The notes below the pieces were generated by a model. That model saw only the letters and a list, made by a program, of their open reading frames with translations. It did no database searches and was not told the DNA's origin. Below, piece after piece: positions 8,174-16,600 of a stretch of 23,085 nt of DNA; position 1 is the stretch's first letter, and every line of letters starts with the position of its first letter. The DNA comes from an uncultured Flavobacteriaceae bacterium (lineage in GTDB: Bacteria; Bacteroidota; Bacteroidia; Flavobacteriales; Flavobacteriaceae), in the NCBI GenBank assembly GCA_937901915.1, contig CALGUD010000093.1, positions 1-23,085 on the forward strand, written 5' to 3'. The translations under genes were made by a program, and so were the position numbers.

Positions 8174-8383
8174 ATGGAAGTAAAAGATAGTGTAGGTAAT
8201 ATATTAAACGACGGAGATTCAGTAAAAGTAACAAAAGACCTGAAGGTAAAGGGAACTTCTACCACCCTGAAAAGAGGCACCACCATTAAGAATATCCGTT
8301 TAACTGATGAGGAGGAACATGTAGAATGCAGGGTAGGGAAAAGTACTTTTGTGTTGAAAACAATGTTTTTAAAGAAAAGTTAA
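8174..8383 (+). CDS. Stand-alone PhnA/YjdM C-terminal domain protein
   Basis: This small cytoplasmic protein of 69 residues consists almost wholly of the PhnA/YjdM C-terminal domain. The segments VKDSVGNILNDGDSV, VTKDLKVKG and GTTIKNIRL match the family core, in which a D-x-x-G-N-x-L-x-D-G-D stretch is followed by KDLKVKG and K-x-I-R-L. Full-length YjdM proteins are about 110 residues and carry an N-terminal zinc ribbon with cysteines. Here that ribbon is missing, and the only cysteine lies in the middle of the domain. An exact -7 box precedes it, so the short form is likely a real gene and not a fragment. The name PhnA is historical: a direct role in phosphonate breakdown is not established for this family. 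The downstream gene converges after 10 bp. Confidence 0.88.
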   Translation: MEVKDSVGNILNDGDSVKVTKDLKVKGTSTTLKRGTTIKNIRLTDEEEHVECRVGKSTFVLKTMFLKKS

Positions 8384-8393
8384 TGCGTACCCT

Positions 8394-9023
8394 TTAATCT
8401 TCTACTTCCTCATATTCAATTACATCATTTCCGTTAGGATCCGATTCAAGATTGCTCATTATAAGGTCATATATTTTGCCTGATACTTTATTTATTTTGT
8501 ATGCCTGGTCAAAATTGTCAGATACATATTCAACATTATAATGATCCGGTTTTTCACGGATTATTAGATCATCCTTCAAATCAGATAGATTAACCGGTAC
8601 AATATTTTTATTTTCACTCTTATTGATAGCATTTACTATAAATTCTATGTTTTTCTTATGTTCTCTTCTTGGAGTATAAAAAGCAACAGTATTGCTTTGA
8701 TAATCCTCCGGGTTTGAATAATTGGCATATGAAATAAAATCATTACTTAAATCTACTGAAGCATCATAAAAATATTCCGAATTATAAGGTATGTACTTGA
8801 TGGGTATACGGAATGATACTATCACTTCAGTTTCATTGGATAAAACCCTGATGTTGTATTGAGAGGCATCAATACTGTTATCCATATAACTTAATGCTAG
8901 CTTAATAAGCGAATCTTTACCCATTTCTTTAAGCTCTTCTACATTTTTATTTTGTAAATTATCCTGAGATAAAATAAATCCGTGAAAAAGAAATAATAAA
9001 ATATATATAACAACTCTTTTCAT
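8394..9023 (-). CDS. Small secreted protein of unknown function
   Basis: This is a 209-residue protein with a signal peptide (hydrophobic residues about 4-18, likely cleaved near ILSQ-D). I do not recognise the family. The mature part is rich in Asp, Glu, Asn and Tyr, with a predicted mix of helices and strands and no cysteine or obvious catalytic motif. The segment VIVSFRIPIKYIP suggests a beta-strand core. The C-terminus is strongly acidic (EYEEVED). The start lies only 2 bp after the stop of the metallophosphoesterase gene, so the two are almost certainly co-transcribed. There is no T9SS C-terminal domain. Location is probably periplasmic. Confidence 0.82.
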   Translation of the reverse strand: MKRVVIYILLFLFHGFILSQDNLQNKNVEELKEMGKDSLIKLALSYMDNSIDASQYNIRVLSNETEVIVSFRIPIKYIPYNSEYFYDASVDLSNDFISYANYSNPEDYQSNTVAFYTPRREHKKNIEFIVNAINKSENKNIVPVNLSDLKDDLIIREKPDHYNVEYVSDNFDQAYKINKVSGKIYDLIMSNLESDPNGNDVIEYEEVED

Positions 9024-9025
9024 TC

Positions 9026-9922
9026 CTATTCTGTTTTATAATTAATTAATTTCTGAGGCCCTTCCAACACTGTTCTTACAATTCGCAGATAACCTTCATC
9101 AGTAATGTCGGTATACCATTTAATAAGGGTAATCCGTCCGTTCTCTATTTCCAGCCCCGTGATACTACGTGGGTGCACACAACTTCCATCATTAAAAAAA
9201 GCAATATCCCCCGGATCGGGAAATCGCGGTCTATGAGTATGGCCTGTAATGGTAAGCTGATTATTGTTGTTAACAATCCATTTTTTTAACCGACGCTCTA
9301 TCCGTATCAGTTCTGTGTTGTTTTTTGCAGGACTTGTAGGATCGGCTATTCCGAAAATCTGTAACGGTTTCCACAAAATACGTACCATAAAACGGCTCCA
9401 TTTCCAAAATTTATAATTCCACCAGTCTGCCTGGTGCCCATGTATAAAAAAAAGCTTTTGTCCTGTAGTTTTATGTTTCAGCACTAAACTTTCGTGAAAT
9501 ATCAGCCCTGGCATAAATGGCACCTCTTTATTAATGTGTGGATCCAAATACGTATTATAATTTTTTTTTACATTTTCCGGGTTTTTGTAAGACATATCAT
9601 GATTGCCATAAATCATATACAACCGGCACTCATCATAGAATTTTTTTAAAAGTAAGAAAACATTTTTATGTGCTTCAAAGATGGTTTTAAAAAACAAATG
9701 TTCCCAAAGTTCATCGCCATCACCCAATTCTATATAAGAAAAACCTTCTTTATAGTAGTGACTAATTGCATGAAAGTAAATGTTTCGGTTATTAGCAAAA
9801 TCATCAGCATAACTATTATCACCCCTGTGGCAATCACTAAAAATTATAAACTTAGATGTATCATCAAACTCTATTTGCTGTGCATCTTTGTAAGTTCTGC
9901 TTAACCTGGTCTGAGAAGACAT
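9026..9922 (-). CDS. Calcineurin-like metallophosphoesterase
   Basis: This 298-residue protein has no signal peptide and is predicted to be cytoplasmic. It carries the full set of calcineurin-like metal-binding motifs in order: FSDCHRGD (Asp30 and His32), ELGDGDELWE (Asp68 and Asp70), YGNHDM (Asn107 and His108), IHGHQADWW (His161 and His163) and TGHTHRPRF (His228 and His230). The D-x-H / GD / GNHD / GH / GHTH layout, and the long insert between the last two motifs with two basic, aromatic stretches, recall LpxH-like and UDP-diacylglucosamine hydrolase-like enzymes. The usual LpxH sequence is not matched closely enough to name it. Substrate unknown. The first gene of a two-gene unit with the small secreted protein, 2 bp downstream. 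Confidence 0.92.
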   Translation of the reverse strand: MSSQTRLSRTYKDAQQIEFDDTSKFIIFSDCHRGDNSYADDFANNRNIYFHAISHYYKEGFSYIELGDGDELWEHLFFKTIFEAHKNVFLLLKKFYDECRLYMIYGNHDMSYKNPENVKKNYNTYLDPHINKEVPFMPGLIFHESLVLKHKTTGQKLFFIHGHQADWWNYKFWKWSRFMVRILWKPLQIFGIADPTSPAKNNTELIRIERRLKKWIVNNNNQLTITGHTHRPRFPDPGDIAFFNDGSCVHPRSITGLEIENGRITLIKWYTDITDEGYLRIVRTVLEGPQKLINYKTE

Positions 9923-10068
9923 TGAATTAAATTTTTATAAATATCTAAAAAAAAATGACATAAAGAAATTTTCTATTAAAGTCTTGTTCCCGATCTCCTA
10001 CCCTACTGTCTTTTCTTATTATTCCTGGGCTGTTAAAGTATTTAACACCACGCTGACGTTAGTTTTCG

Positions 10069-10076
10069 TAAATTTG
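10069..10076 (+). promoter_or_regulatory. -7 promoter box upstream of the GAF-domain gene
   Basis: TAAATTTG matches TAnnTTTG exactly and ends 23 bp before the ATG at 10100. A weak upstream TTTAA near 10041 could act as the -33 element, though its spacing is long. The 177-bp divergent gap towards the metallophosphoesterase gene shows nothing else recognisable. Confidence 0.5.
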
Positions 10077-10099
10077 TTAGACAAAGGCAATAAAAACAA

Positions 10100-12457
10100 A
10101 TGACAAGTAATTTAAATAACTCACCTCTGCTTATTAAATTAAGCTTTAACAAATTGTTGGAGCATTATGAGGAAATGGCTAAAAGTGAAGATGAATTTGT
10201 TGCTGGCTGGGCTAAAAAAATTCTGTTGGCACAAAAACCTTATCCTGAACTTAGGGAAGGATTTAGTGATTTGTCACTTTTAAAAAAACACAAAACCGAA
10301 ATACAATTAATTCTACAGGACACGTTTTCAGAATTACTTACAACCAATGAAATAAAAGCTGCCGGTGTTCCTTTTGAAAATGTGATTTTTAATGTTTCTG
10401 AAAGGTTTTCCAATATTATTAAAAGCGCAGGAAGTAAATATAAATTAGAACTCCGGAATTTACCGGAAGGCCATATGTACATTCTTATCTGCACCGTAAT
10501 TTTATCGCGGTATTACAATATAGAACTGCAGTTTAAAAGGCCACTATATTATGATATCCCGGATGCTAATGGAATTATAAAACATTATCGCATTTTATAT
10601 AATGCTGATTTTATGGAGTTTTTGCCTACCGATAAAGCACCTGAAGTGACTGATAAAGATGTTGAAGAACTGCTTGATAATTTTGATAATTTAGATTTAT
10701 GGAAAGAAAAATTTCCGCCAAATAGCTGGATAGGTAAAGGATTTGTAATTGCCAATATGTTTGATATTACACAGGATTCATCCATTTCTGATTTAAAAAC
10801 CAAATTACTGGAATTTAATAATGATAATGGGAGTATGAATAATTTCCAGGAAATTTTTCAGTCGCTTTTTAATATTAAAGATATTAAAGTAGGATATTCA
10901 GCATATGAACCTTCTACAAATTCTTTTGAAACAATTAATAAACCTGAAATAAGCAGTTTTCTTTTAAATAAAAAAACGAAAGAAGAGTGTGAAACAGCCT
11001 TGTGTAATGGTTCATATAAAGCTTTATTGAATGAGGGGAAAATTTTCTCAGTTTCAGATGTTGAGAAGCATGCTGAATTATCAGAAAATAAGTGTTTTTA
11101 TCAAACTTTTAAGGACCAGGGTATTAAAAGTGCCGTTTTAGCCCCTATAAGAAGCGATAATAAATTATTAGGGGTGCTGGAACTTATCTCTCCCCGCAAG
11201 CATGAGTTAAACAGTGTTATTGCCAGCAAGCTTCTCGATGTTATGCCCTATATAACTACTTCCATATTGAGGACAAAAAATGAGGAGGAGAATATGATAG
11301 AAGCCGTAATTCAAAAAGAATGCACTTCTATCCATCCCAGTGTAAAATGGAAATTTGAACAGGAAGCTAAACATTTTTTGCGGGAAAGAGGCAAAGGCAA
11401 TAATATTTCGTTTAAAGACGTAGTATTTAAGGAAGTATATCCTCTTTACGGCCAGGTAGACATAAAAGATTCTTCGGTAGCAAGAAATGAAGCTATTCAA
11501 AAAGACCTTGTTACGCAGTTAGACCTTGTTAGTGAAATTTTCATTGGCGCTTCTAAACAGGATTCTTTACCTATTTATGAAGAATACAATTTCAGGATTA
11601 AATCTTTTTTAAAAGAAGTTCGGGAAGATTTTCAAACAAGTAGTGAACAGTTAATTATTAACTTTCTAACAGATGAAGTTCATCCGGCTTTGGACCACGT
11701 AAAAACTACAAGCGACCCCTTAAAAAAGCTTGTAAATAAATATTTTGAAACTATAAATGATAGTCAGGTTATTTATAATTATAGAAAAGCTTATGATGAG
11801 TCAGTAATGGCTATTAATAAAAAACTGGCACGTACTATTGATGAAAAACAAGTTGCTGCCCAGCAAATGTTCCCTCATTTTTTTGAAAGATATAAAACTG
11901 ATGGAGTAGAACATAATATGTATATTGGTTCTTCAATTTCTAATGAAAAGAAATTCAGCGAGGTGTATCTGCAAAACCTCAAGTTATGGCAACTTGAAAC
12001 CATGTGTGTCATGGAAAATGAACATTATAATGTAAAGCCCACTTTGCCTGTACAACTGGATGTTGCATCGATGATCCTTGTTCACAGCACTCCGTTATCT
12101 ATAAAATACAGAATGGATGAAAAACATTTTGATGTAGATGGCACTTATAATGCACGTTACGAAGTCATAAAAAAGCGAATTGATAAATCCTTTATAAAAG
12201 GCACAAAAGAGCGTATTACCAAGCCCGGATATATAAGCATTGTTTACAGTCAGAAAAAAGATGAAGAAGAATACCTGCGGTACATAAAGTTATTGCAAGC
12301 CAAAGGCGTACTTTCTGATGATGTGAATATTTATGAAATTGAAGACCTCCAGGGAATCAGTGGCCTTAAAGCAATGTTGGTAGGCATACTTTATAAACAA
12401 ACCGATAATAAAAGTCTGCTCACCTATGATGACTTGATGAAGGTAATTGCTAAATAA
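10100..12457 (+). CDS. GAF-domain protein of unknown function
   Basis: This 785-residue protein has no signal peptide or transmembrane segment and is predicted to be cytoplasmic. A GAF-like sensor domain spans about residues 245-392. Its most recognisable part is GIKSAVLAPIRSDNKLLGVLEL (about 341-362), the pair of strands with a turn that closes a GAF fold, followed by a helix of the usual type. Around it are about 240 unassigned N-terminal residues and about 390 unassigned C-terminal residues, the latter largely helical and ending in an IxIVYSQKKDEEEYL strand-helix segment. I see no histidine-kinase, GGDEF, EAL or nucleotide-cyclase motif. An exact -7 box lies 23 bp upstream of the gene. Its end overlaps the end of the HD-PycTM gene on the other strand by 8 bp. 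GAF domains often bind cyclic nucleotides or other small ligands; whether this one does is open. Confidence 0.85.
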   Translation: MTSNLNNSPLLIKLSFNKLLEHYEEMAKSEDEFVAGWAKKILLAQKPYPELREGFSDLSLLKKHKTEIQLILQDTFSELLTTNEIKAAGVPFENVIFNVSERFSNIIKSAGSKYKLELRNLPEGHMYILICTVILSRYYNIELQFKRPLYYDIPDANGIIKHYRILYNADFMEFLPTDKAPEVTDKDVEELLDNFDNLDLWKEKFPPNSWIGKGFVIANMFDITQDSSISDLKTKLLEFNNDNGSMNNFQEIFQSLFNIKDIKVGYSAYEPSTNSFETINKPEISSFLLNKKTKEECETALCNGSYKALLNEGKIFSVSDVEKHAELSENKCFYQTFKDQGIKSAVLAPIRSDNKLLGVLELISPRKHELNSVIASKLLDVMPYITTSILRTKNEEENMIEAVIQKECTSIHPSVKWKFEQEAKHFLRERGKGNNISFKDVVFKEVYPLYGQVDIKDSSVARNEAIQKDLVTQLDLVSEIFIGASKQDSLPIYEEYNFRIKSFLKEVREDFQTSSEQLIINFLTDEVHPALDHVKTTSDPLKKLVNKYFETINDSQVIYNYRKAYDESVMAINKKLARTIDEKQVAAQQMFPHFFERYKTDGVEHNMYIGSSISNEKKFSEVYLQNLKLWQLETMCVMENEHYNVKPTLPVQLDVASMILVHSTPLSIKYRMDEKHFDVDGTYNARYEVIKKRIDKSFIKGTKERITKPGYISIVYSQKKDEEEYLRYIKLLQAKGVLSDDVNIYEIEDLQGISGLKAMLVGILYKQTDNKSLLTYDDLMKVIAK

Positions 12458-13622
12458 GTGAAAATGCTATTAAAAATGATAGTACAGATGCAATCATACC
12501 AATCATAAAAATAGTGTAGGTAATTCTTAGCAACTTATATTTTCTGGCCAATACCACCCCCAGGTAGTATAAATCTTTGGTAAGGGATTCATAAATGTAT
12601 TCCTTATCTTCAATCATTCCCATGAGTGCTGACTCATATTTACTGAAAGGCATTTTATGAAAATTTCCGAAAAATAACAGGTTCACCCTTTTTTTCGCCA
12701 CATCCTCATCTGTAAATTCACCACTCGTTACGTTTGGCCTGGTAGATAAAATAGCGAAAATGATGGATACTACACTAAATACGATCAATATCATGCTGGG
12801 CACAATTAAATGTGTATCAGAAACGCTGTTAAGTTTTGGAATGAGATTTGCCAGGGCCAGTGATATGATGATAGCATTTACCGAAAGTAAAATATTAGCT
12901 TTTGTATCGGCTATATCACTAAGCTTTATATGATTTCTTAAGGTTACTCTGAATAAGGATTGGATTGCCCGTTCAGGGTTTTCGTTTTTAAGTTTTACCT
13001 TTAATTGCTCATTCTTCATCCGCTGTTCTTCTTTTTTCTCCATTTGCACAAGTTTAACAATATTTTCCAGCTTTTTGGGTTGCCACTCCCGCTGAGCATA
13101 CACAGTAAAATACTGGTGTTCTGAAGATAACATGCTTATATTCTCTTTTCGCCATTCCTCTGAAGTGTAATTAACAATCCCAAGCCTTAAAAGTTCCTGC
13201 CTTAACAATTCAGATGTATCTGCATAAGTATCTTCTGAAAAATGTGACGAATCTGCATCACGTAACATTTTTTCTATATTACTTTCTGGCTGGGCAACAT
13301 GTTTAGTAGCACGAATAGTTTTGCATACATTTTGTATGGTTTCATCATCTATATTATGATCCCTTAAGAACGAATCTGCTATCTCACAACTTTTTTCTTC
13401 ATGATCTGCATGGCTTTCTATATATCCCACGTCATGAAACCACGCTGCAATTAATAATACTTCTTTTTCTTTATCACTAATTTCACAGCTTTCAACTAAT
13501 TCTTTAGTACTTTTAACCACGCGTTGTGTGTGCCTCAAGTTGTGATAAAGATAGTTACTATCCAATTTGTCAGACAGTAATTCAGTAACATAAACTTCAA
13601 CCTTAGCTATTATATCAGACAT
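12450..13622 (-). CDS. HD phosphohydrolase fused to Pycsar-effector-like membrane domain (PycTM, DUF5706)
   Basis: This 390-residue protein has two parts. Residues about 22-130 form an HD phosphohydrolase domain with YHNLRHTQRVV (His31), AAWFHDVGY (His63 and Asp64), HADHEEKS (His71 and His74) and MLRDADSSHF (Asp122 and Asp124). All metal ligands look intact, and the layout resembles YpgQ-type nucleotide phosphohydrolases. A charged linker (about 193-217) leads to a membrane domain (about 218-390) like PycTM: RNHIKLSDIADTKANILLSVNAI, hydrophobic segments at about 246-265, 272-292 and 367-390, and a conserved FFGNFHKM loop (key residues D239, K241, N243, with G319 and N320). PycTM domains are known effectors of Pycsar anti-phage systems, where cyclic CMP or UMP triggers membrane damage. 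No uridylate/cytidylate cyclase is visible here. The fusion may therefore serve another nucleotide-signalling role. It is divergent from the large phosphoesterase-barrel gene. Confidence 0.9.
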   Translation of the reverse strand: MSDIIAKVEVYVTELLSDKLDSNYLYHNLRHTQRVVKSTKELVESCEISDKEKEVLLIAAWFHDVGYIESHADHEEKSCEIADSFLRDHNIDDETIQNVCKTIRATKHVAQPESNIEKMLRDADSSHFSEDTYADTSELLRQELLRLGIVNYTSEEWRKENISMLSSEHQYFTVYAQREWQPKKLENIVKLVQMEKKEEQRMKNEQLKVKLKNENPERAIQSLFRVTLRNHIKLSDIADTKANILLSVNAIIISLALANLIPKLNSVSDTHLIVPSMILIVFSVVSIIFAILSTRPNVTSGEFTDEDVAKKRVNLLFFGNFHKMPFSKYESALMGMIEDKEYIYESLTKDLYYLGVVLARKYKLLRITYTIFMIGMIASVLSFLIAFSLI

Positions 13623-13671
13623 AAATAATTTCTTTTGGATTCATTGATTTGTATGAAAACACTTAATATTA

Positions 13672-13679
13672 CAAAATTA
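13672..13679 (-). promoter_or_regulatory. -7 promoter box for the HD-PycTM gene
   Basis: On the minus strand the bases read TAATTTTG, an exact match to TAnnTTTG. It lies 49 bp upstream of the HD-PycTM start, within the 74-bp divergent gap. A well-spaced -33 TTG was not found. Confidence 0.45.
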
Positions 13680-13696
13680 TCATTTCAATATTTAAA

Positions 13697-16600
13697 ATGA
13701 GTATAAAATATTTAATCCAAACCATTCTATTTTTAATTCTAATAACAAGTTGTGCTACTTATAAAGCACAATATAAAGAAGAAGTCCCAGTGGCTGAATA
13801 TCCTGAAGAAAATGAGATTGAAAAAACATTCTACCTTACAGGAGATGCAGGCTATTCTGAATTAGGATCAACCTCATTAGGCTTAATAGGATTTAAACAA
13901 GCTATAGATACTGTAAGAAAAGGAGATTATGCCATTTTTCTGGGAGATAATATTTACCCTAAAGGTTTGCCACAGGAAGACGATCCCAAACGGCAAGTTT
14001 CTGAGCACAGGCTTAATACTCAACTTCACACAGTTTCGGATTTTAAAGGTGAAGTATTATTTATTCCAGGCAATCATGATTGGTATAATGAAGGCATTCA
14101 GGGCCTTAAAAGACAGGAAGATTACCTTGAAGGAAAATTACAAGGAGAAAATATATTTAGGCCCGATGATGCATGCCCTCTTGATGAAATTGAAGTTTCA
14201 GAAAGTATTCATTTGATTATAGTAGATTCACAATGGTATCTCGAAAATTGGGATGCCCACCCCGGCATCAATGATAAATGTGAAATAAAGTCCAGGGAGA
14301 AATTCTTTATTGAGTTTGAAAGTATGATTAAGAAAAGTGAAGGTAAAACAATTATTGTGGCAATTCACCATCCATTATTTACCTATGGCCCCCATGGTGG
14401 TTATTTTTCTGCCAGACAGCAATTGTATCCCTCACAACGTAAAATACCCGTACCAGTACTGGGAATGCTGGCCAATCATATACGCCAATCCGGTGGGGTT
14501 TCTAAACAAGATCTACAAAACGAACGTTACAGTGAGCTTGCAACCTGGTTACAGGCTATTCTAAAGTATAAAGACGAGAAAGTAATTGTTGTATCAGGAC
14601 ACGAACATTCGCTGCAATATATTATTTCTAATGATATACCCCAGGTTATAGCAGGTTCAGGATCAAAAGCTTCTGCAGCGAGATTAACGGGAGATGCAGT
14701 CTTTGTTCACGGTAAACAAGGCCTTGCCATTTTAGATGTATTTAAAGATGGATCCTCCTGGATCAGGTATTACGTAAACAACCATGGGAAAAATGAATTG
14801 GTATATCAAACAGAAATTTATCCTCCAAAAAAAGCCTCTCTGCATAGGGAATTTCCTGAAACATATCCTGAATACGTAAAAACTGCAGTCTATAGTAAAG
14901 AGGAGACTGAGAAAACAGACTTTTATGAAAGTTTCTGGGGTGATCACTACCGTAAAATATATGGTACTGAAATAAAAGCCAAAGTAGCTCTGCTGGATAC
15001 ATTATATGGTGGCTTAAAACCAATAAGGATGGGAGGCGGACACCAAACAAAAACTTTACGCCTACTCGATAAAAATGGCCGGGAGTTTAATATGAGAGCC
15101 ATTAAAAAAAACGCCGTACAGTTTTTACAAACTGTTGCATTTAAAGGAAAAGTACTGGATAATGAAGACTTATCTGAAACACTCCCTGAAAAATTTCTTT
15201 TGGATTTATATACTGCTTCACATCCATATACACCTTATGTGGTTAATGTTTTATCTGATGCCGTAAACATATACCATACCAATCCGGAAGTATATTATAT
15301 TCCCAAACAACCGGCCCTGGGAGATTATAATCAGGATTATGGTGATGAATTGTATATGATTGAAGAAAGGCCTGCAAAGGAACATCGTCATGAACCCAGT
15401 TTTGGTTCACCAGATGACATACAAAGTACCGATAAACTCTTTTCTAACTTAAGGCAAGATGAAAAGTATAAATTTGATGAGTCAGCTTATATAAGAGCAA
15501 GAATGTTTGATATGCTTATTGGTGACTGGGACCGACACGAAGATCAATGGAGATGGGCAGAATTTGATACAGAAGACGGCAAAATATACCGTCCCATACC
15601 CCGCGACAGAGATCAGGCATTTTCTCATTATGACGGAGCTATTCTTGGGTCACTTAGAACTTTAATATCGCCCGCTAAAATGATACAGCCCTATGAAAGC
15701 GAGCTTAAAAATCTCGAATACTTTAATGCGGCCGCACTTCCTATGGATCGTGTTCTTCTACCAAACGCGATAGAAGAAGACTGGATTCGTGAAGCAAAAT
15801 ATATCCAGGAACATTTAACCGATGATGTCATAGAAAAAGCATTTACAGCAATACCTGTAGAAATAGATACTACCACTACTAACCTTATAAAAGAGAAATT
15901 AAAAGGGAGAAGGGCCTTGTTGACTGATATCGCCCGCGATTACTTTAAAATAGTAAATAAAACAGCTATTCTGAAAGGCACTGATAAAGATGATATCATT
16001 GAGGTAATAAGAACCTCCAGGAATGAAACCAACGTGAAAATATATAGGAATAAAGGAGGTGAAAAAACTGATTTAATGGTAGATAAAACGTTTCATGCCG
16101 ATGTTACTAAAGAAATATGGATTTACGGACTGGATGATACGGATATTTTTGAAGTTAATAAAAAAGCTAAAAATCCCATTAAAGTACGCTTAATCGGAGG
16201 GCAAAATAATGATACATACCGTATTCATGAGGGTAAAAAAGTGATAATTTATGACCATAAGTCCAAAGAGAATACCGTTGAATTTAATAATGGTGCCAGA
16301 GAAAAATTTACAGACATCTATAAAAACAATATTTTCACATTTGAAAGAGATATTTCTAAAACCAGAACGTTTTTACCTAGCATAGGTTATAATCCGGATG
16401 ATGGCGTAAAAGTTGGGTTAAGATATGAAGAAAGAAACTATAAATTTGAAGGTGATCCTTTTACGACATGGAATGCGTTTACAGCTAACTATTTTTTTGC
16501 TACCCAAGGATTGGAATTCAGGTATGACGGAGAACTGACCAATACTTTTGGAACCACAAACCTTGCTTACGGAGCCAAAGCAACCACAGCGAATTTTACA

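Noticed and set aside
10100..12457. The GAF-domain protein as the missing Pycsar cyclase
   Set aside because: I could not find the metal-binding aspartates or other class III nucleotide-cyclase motifs in it, so pairing it with the PycTM-like protein as a standard Pycsar system is not supported.
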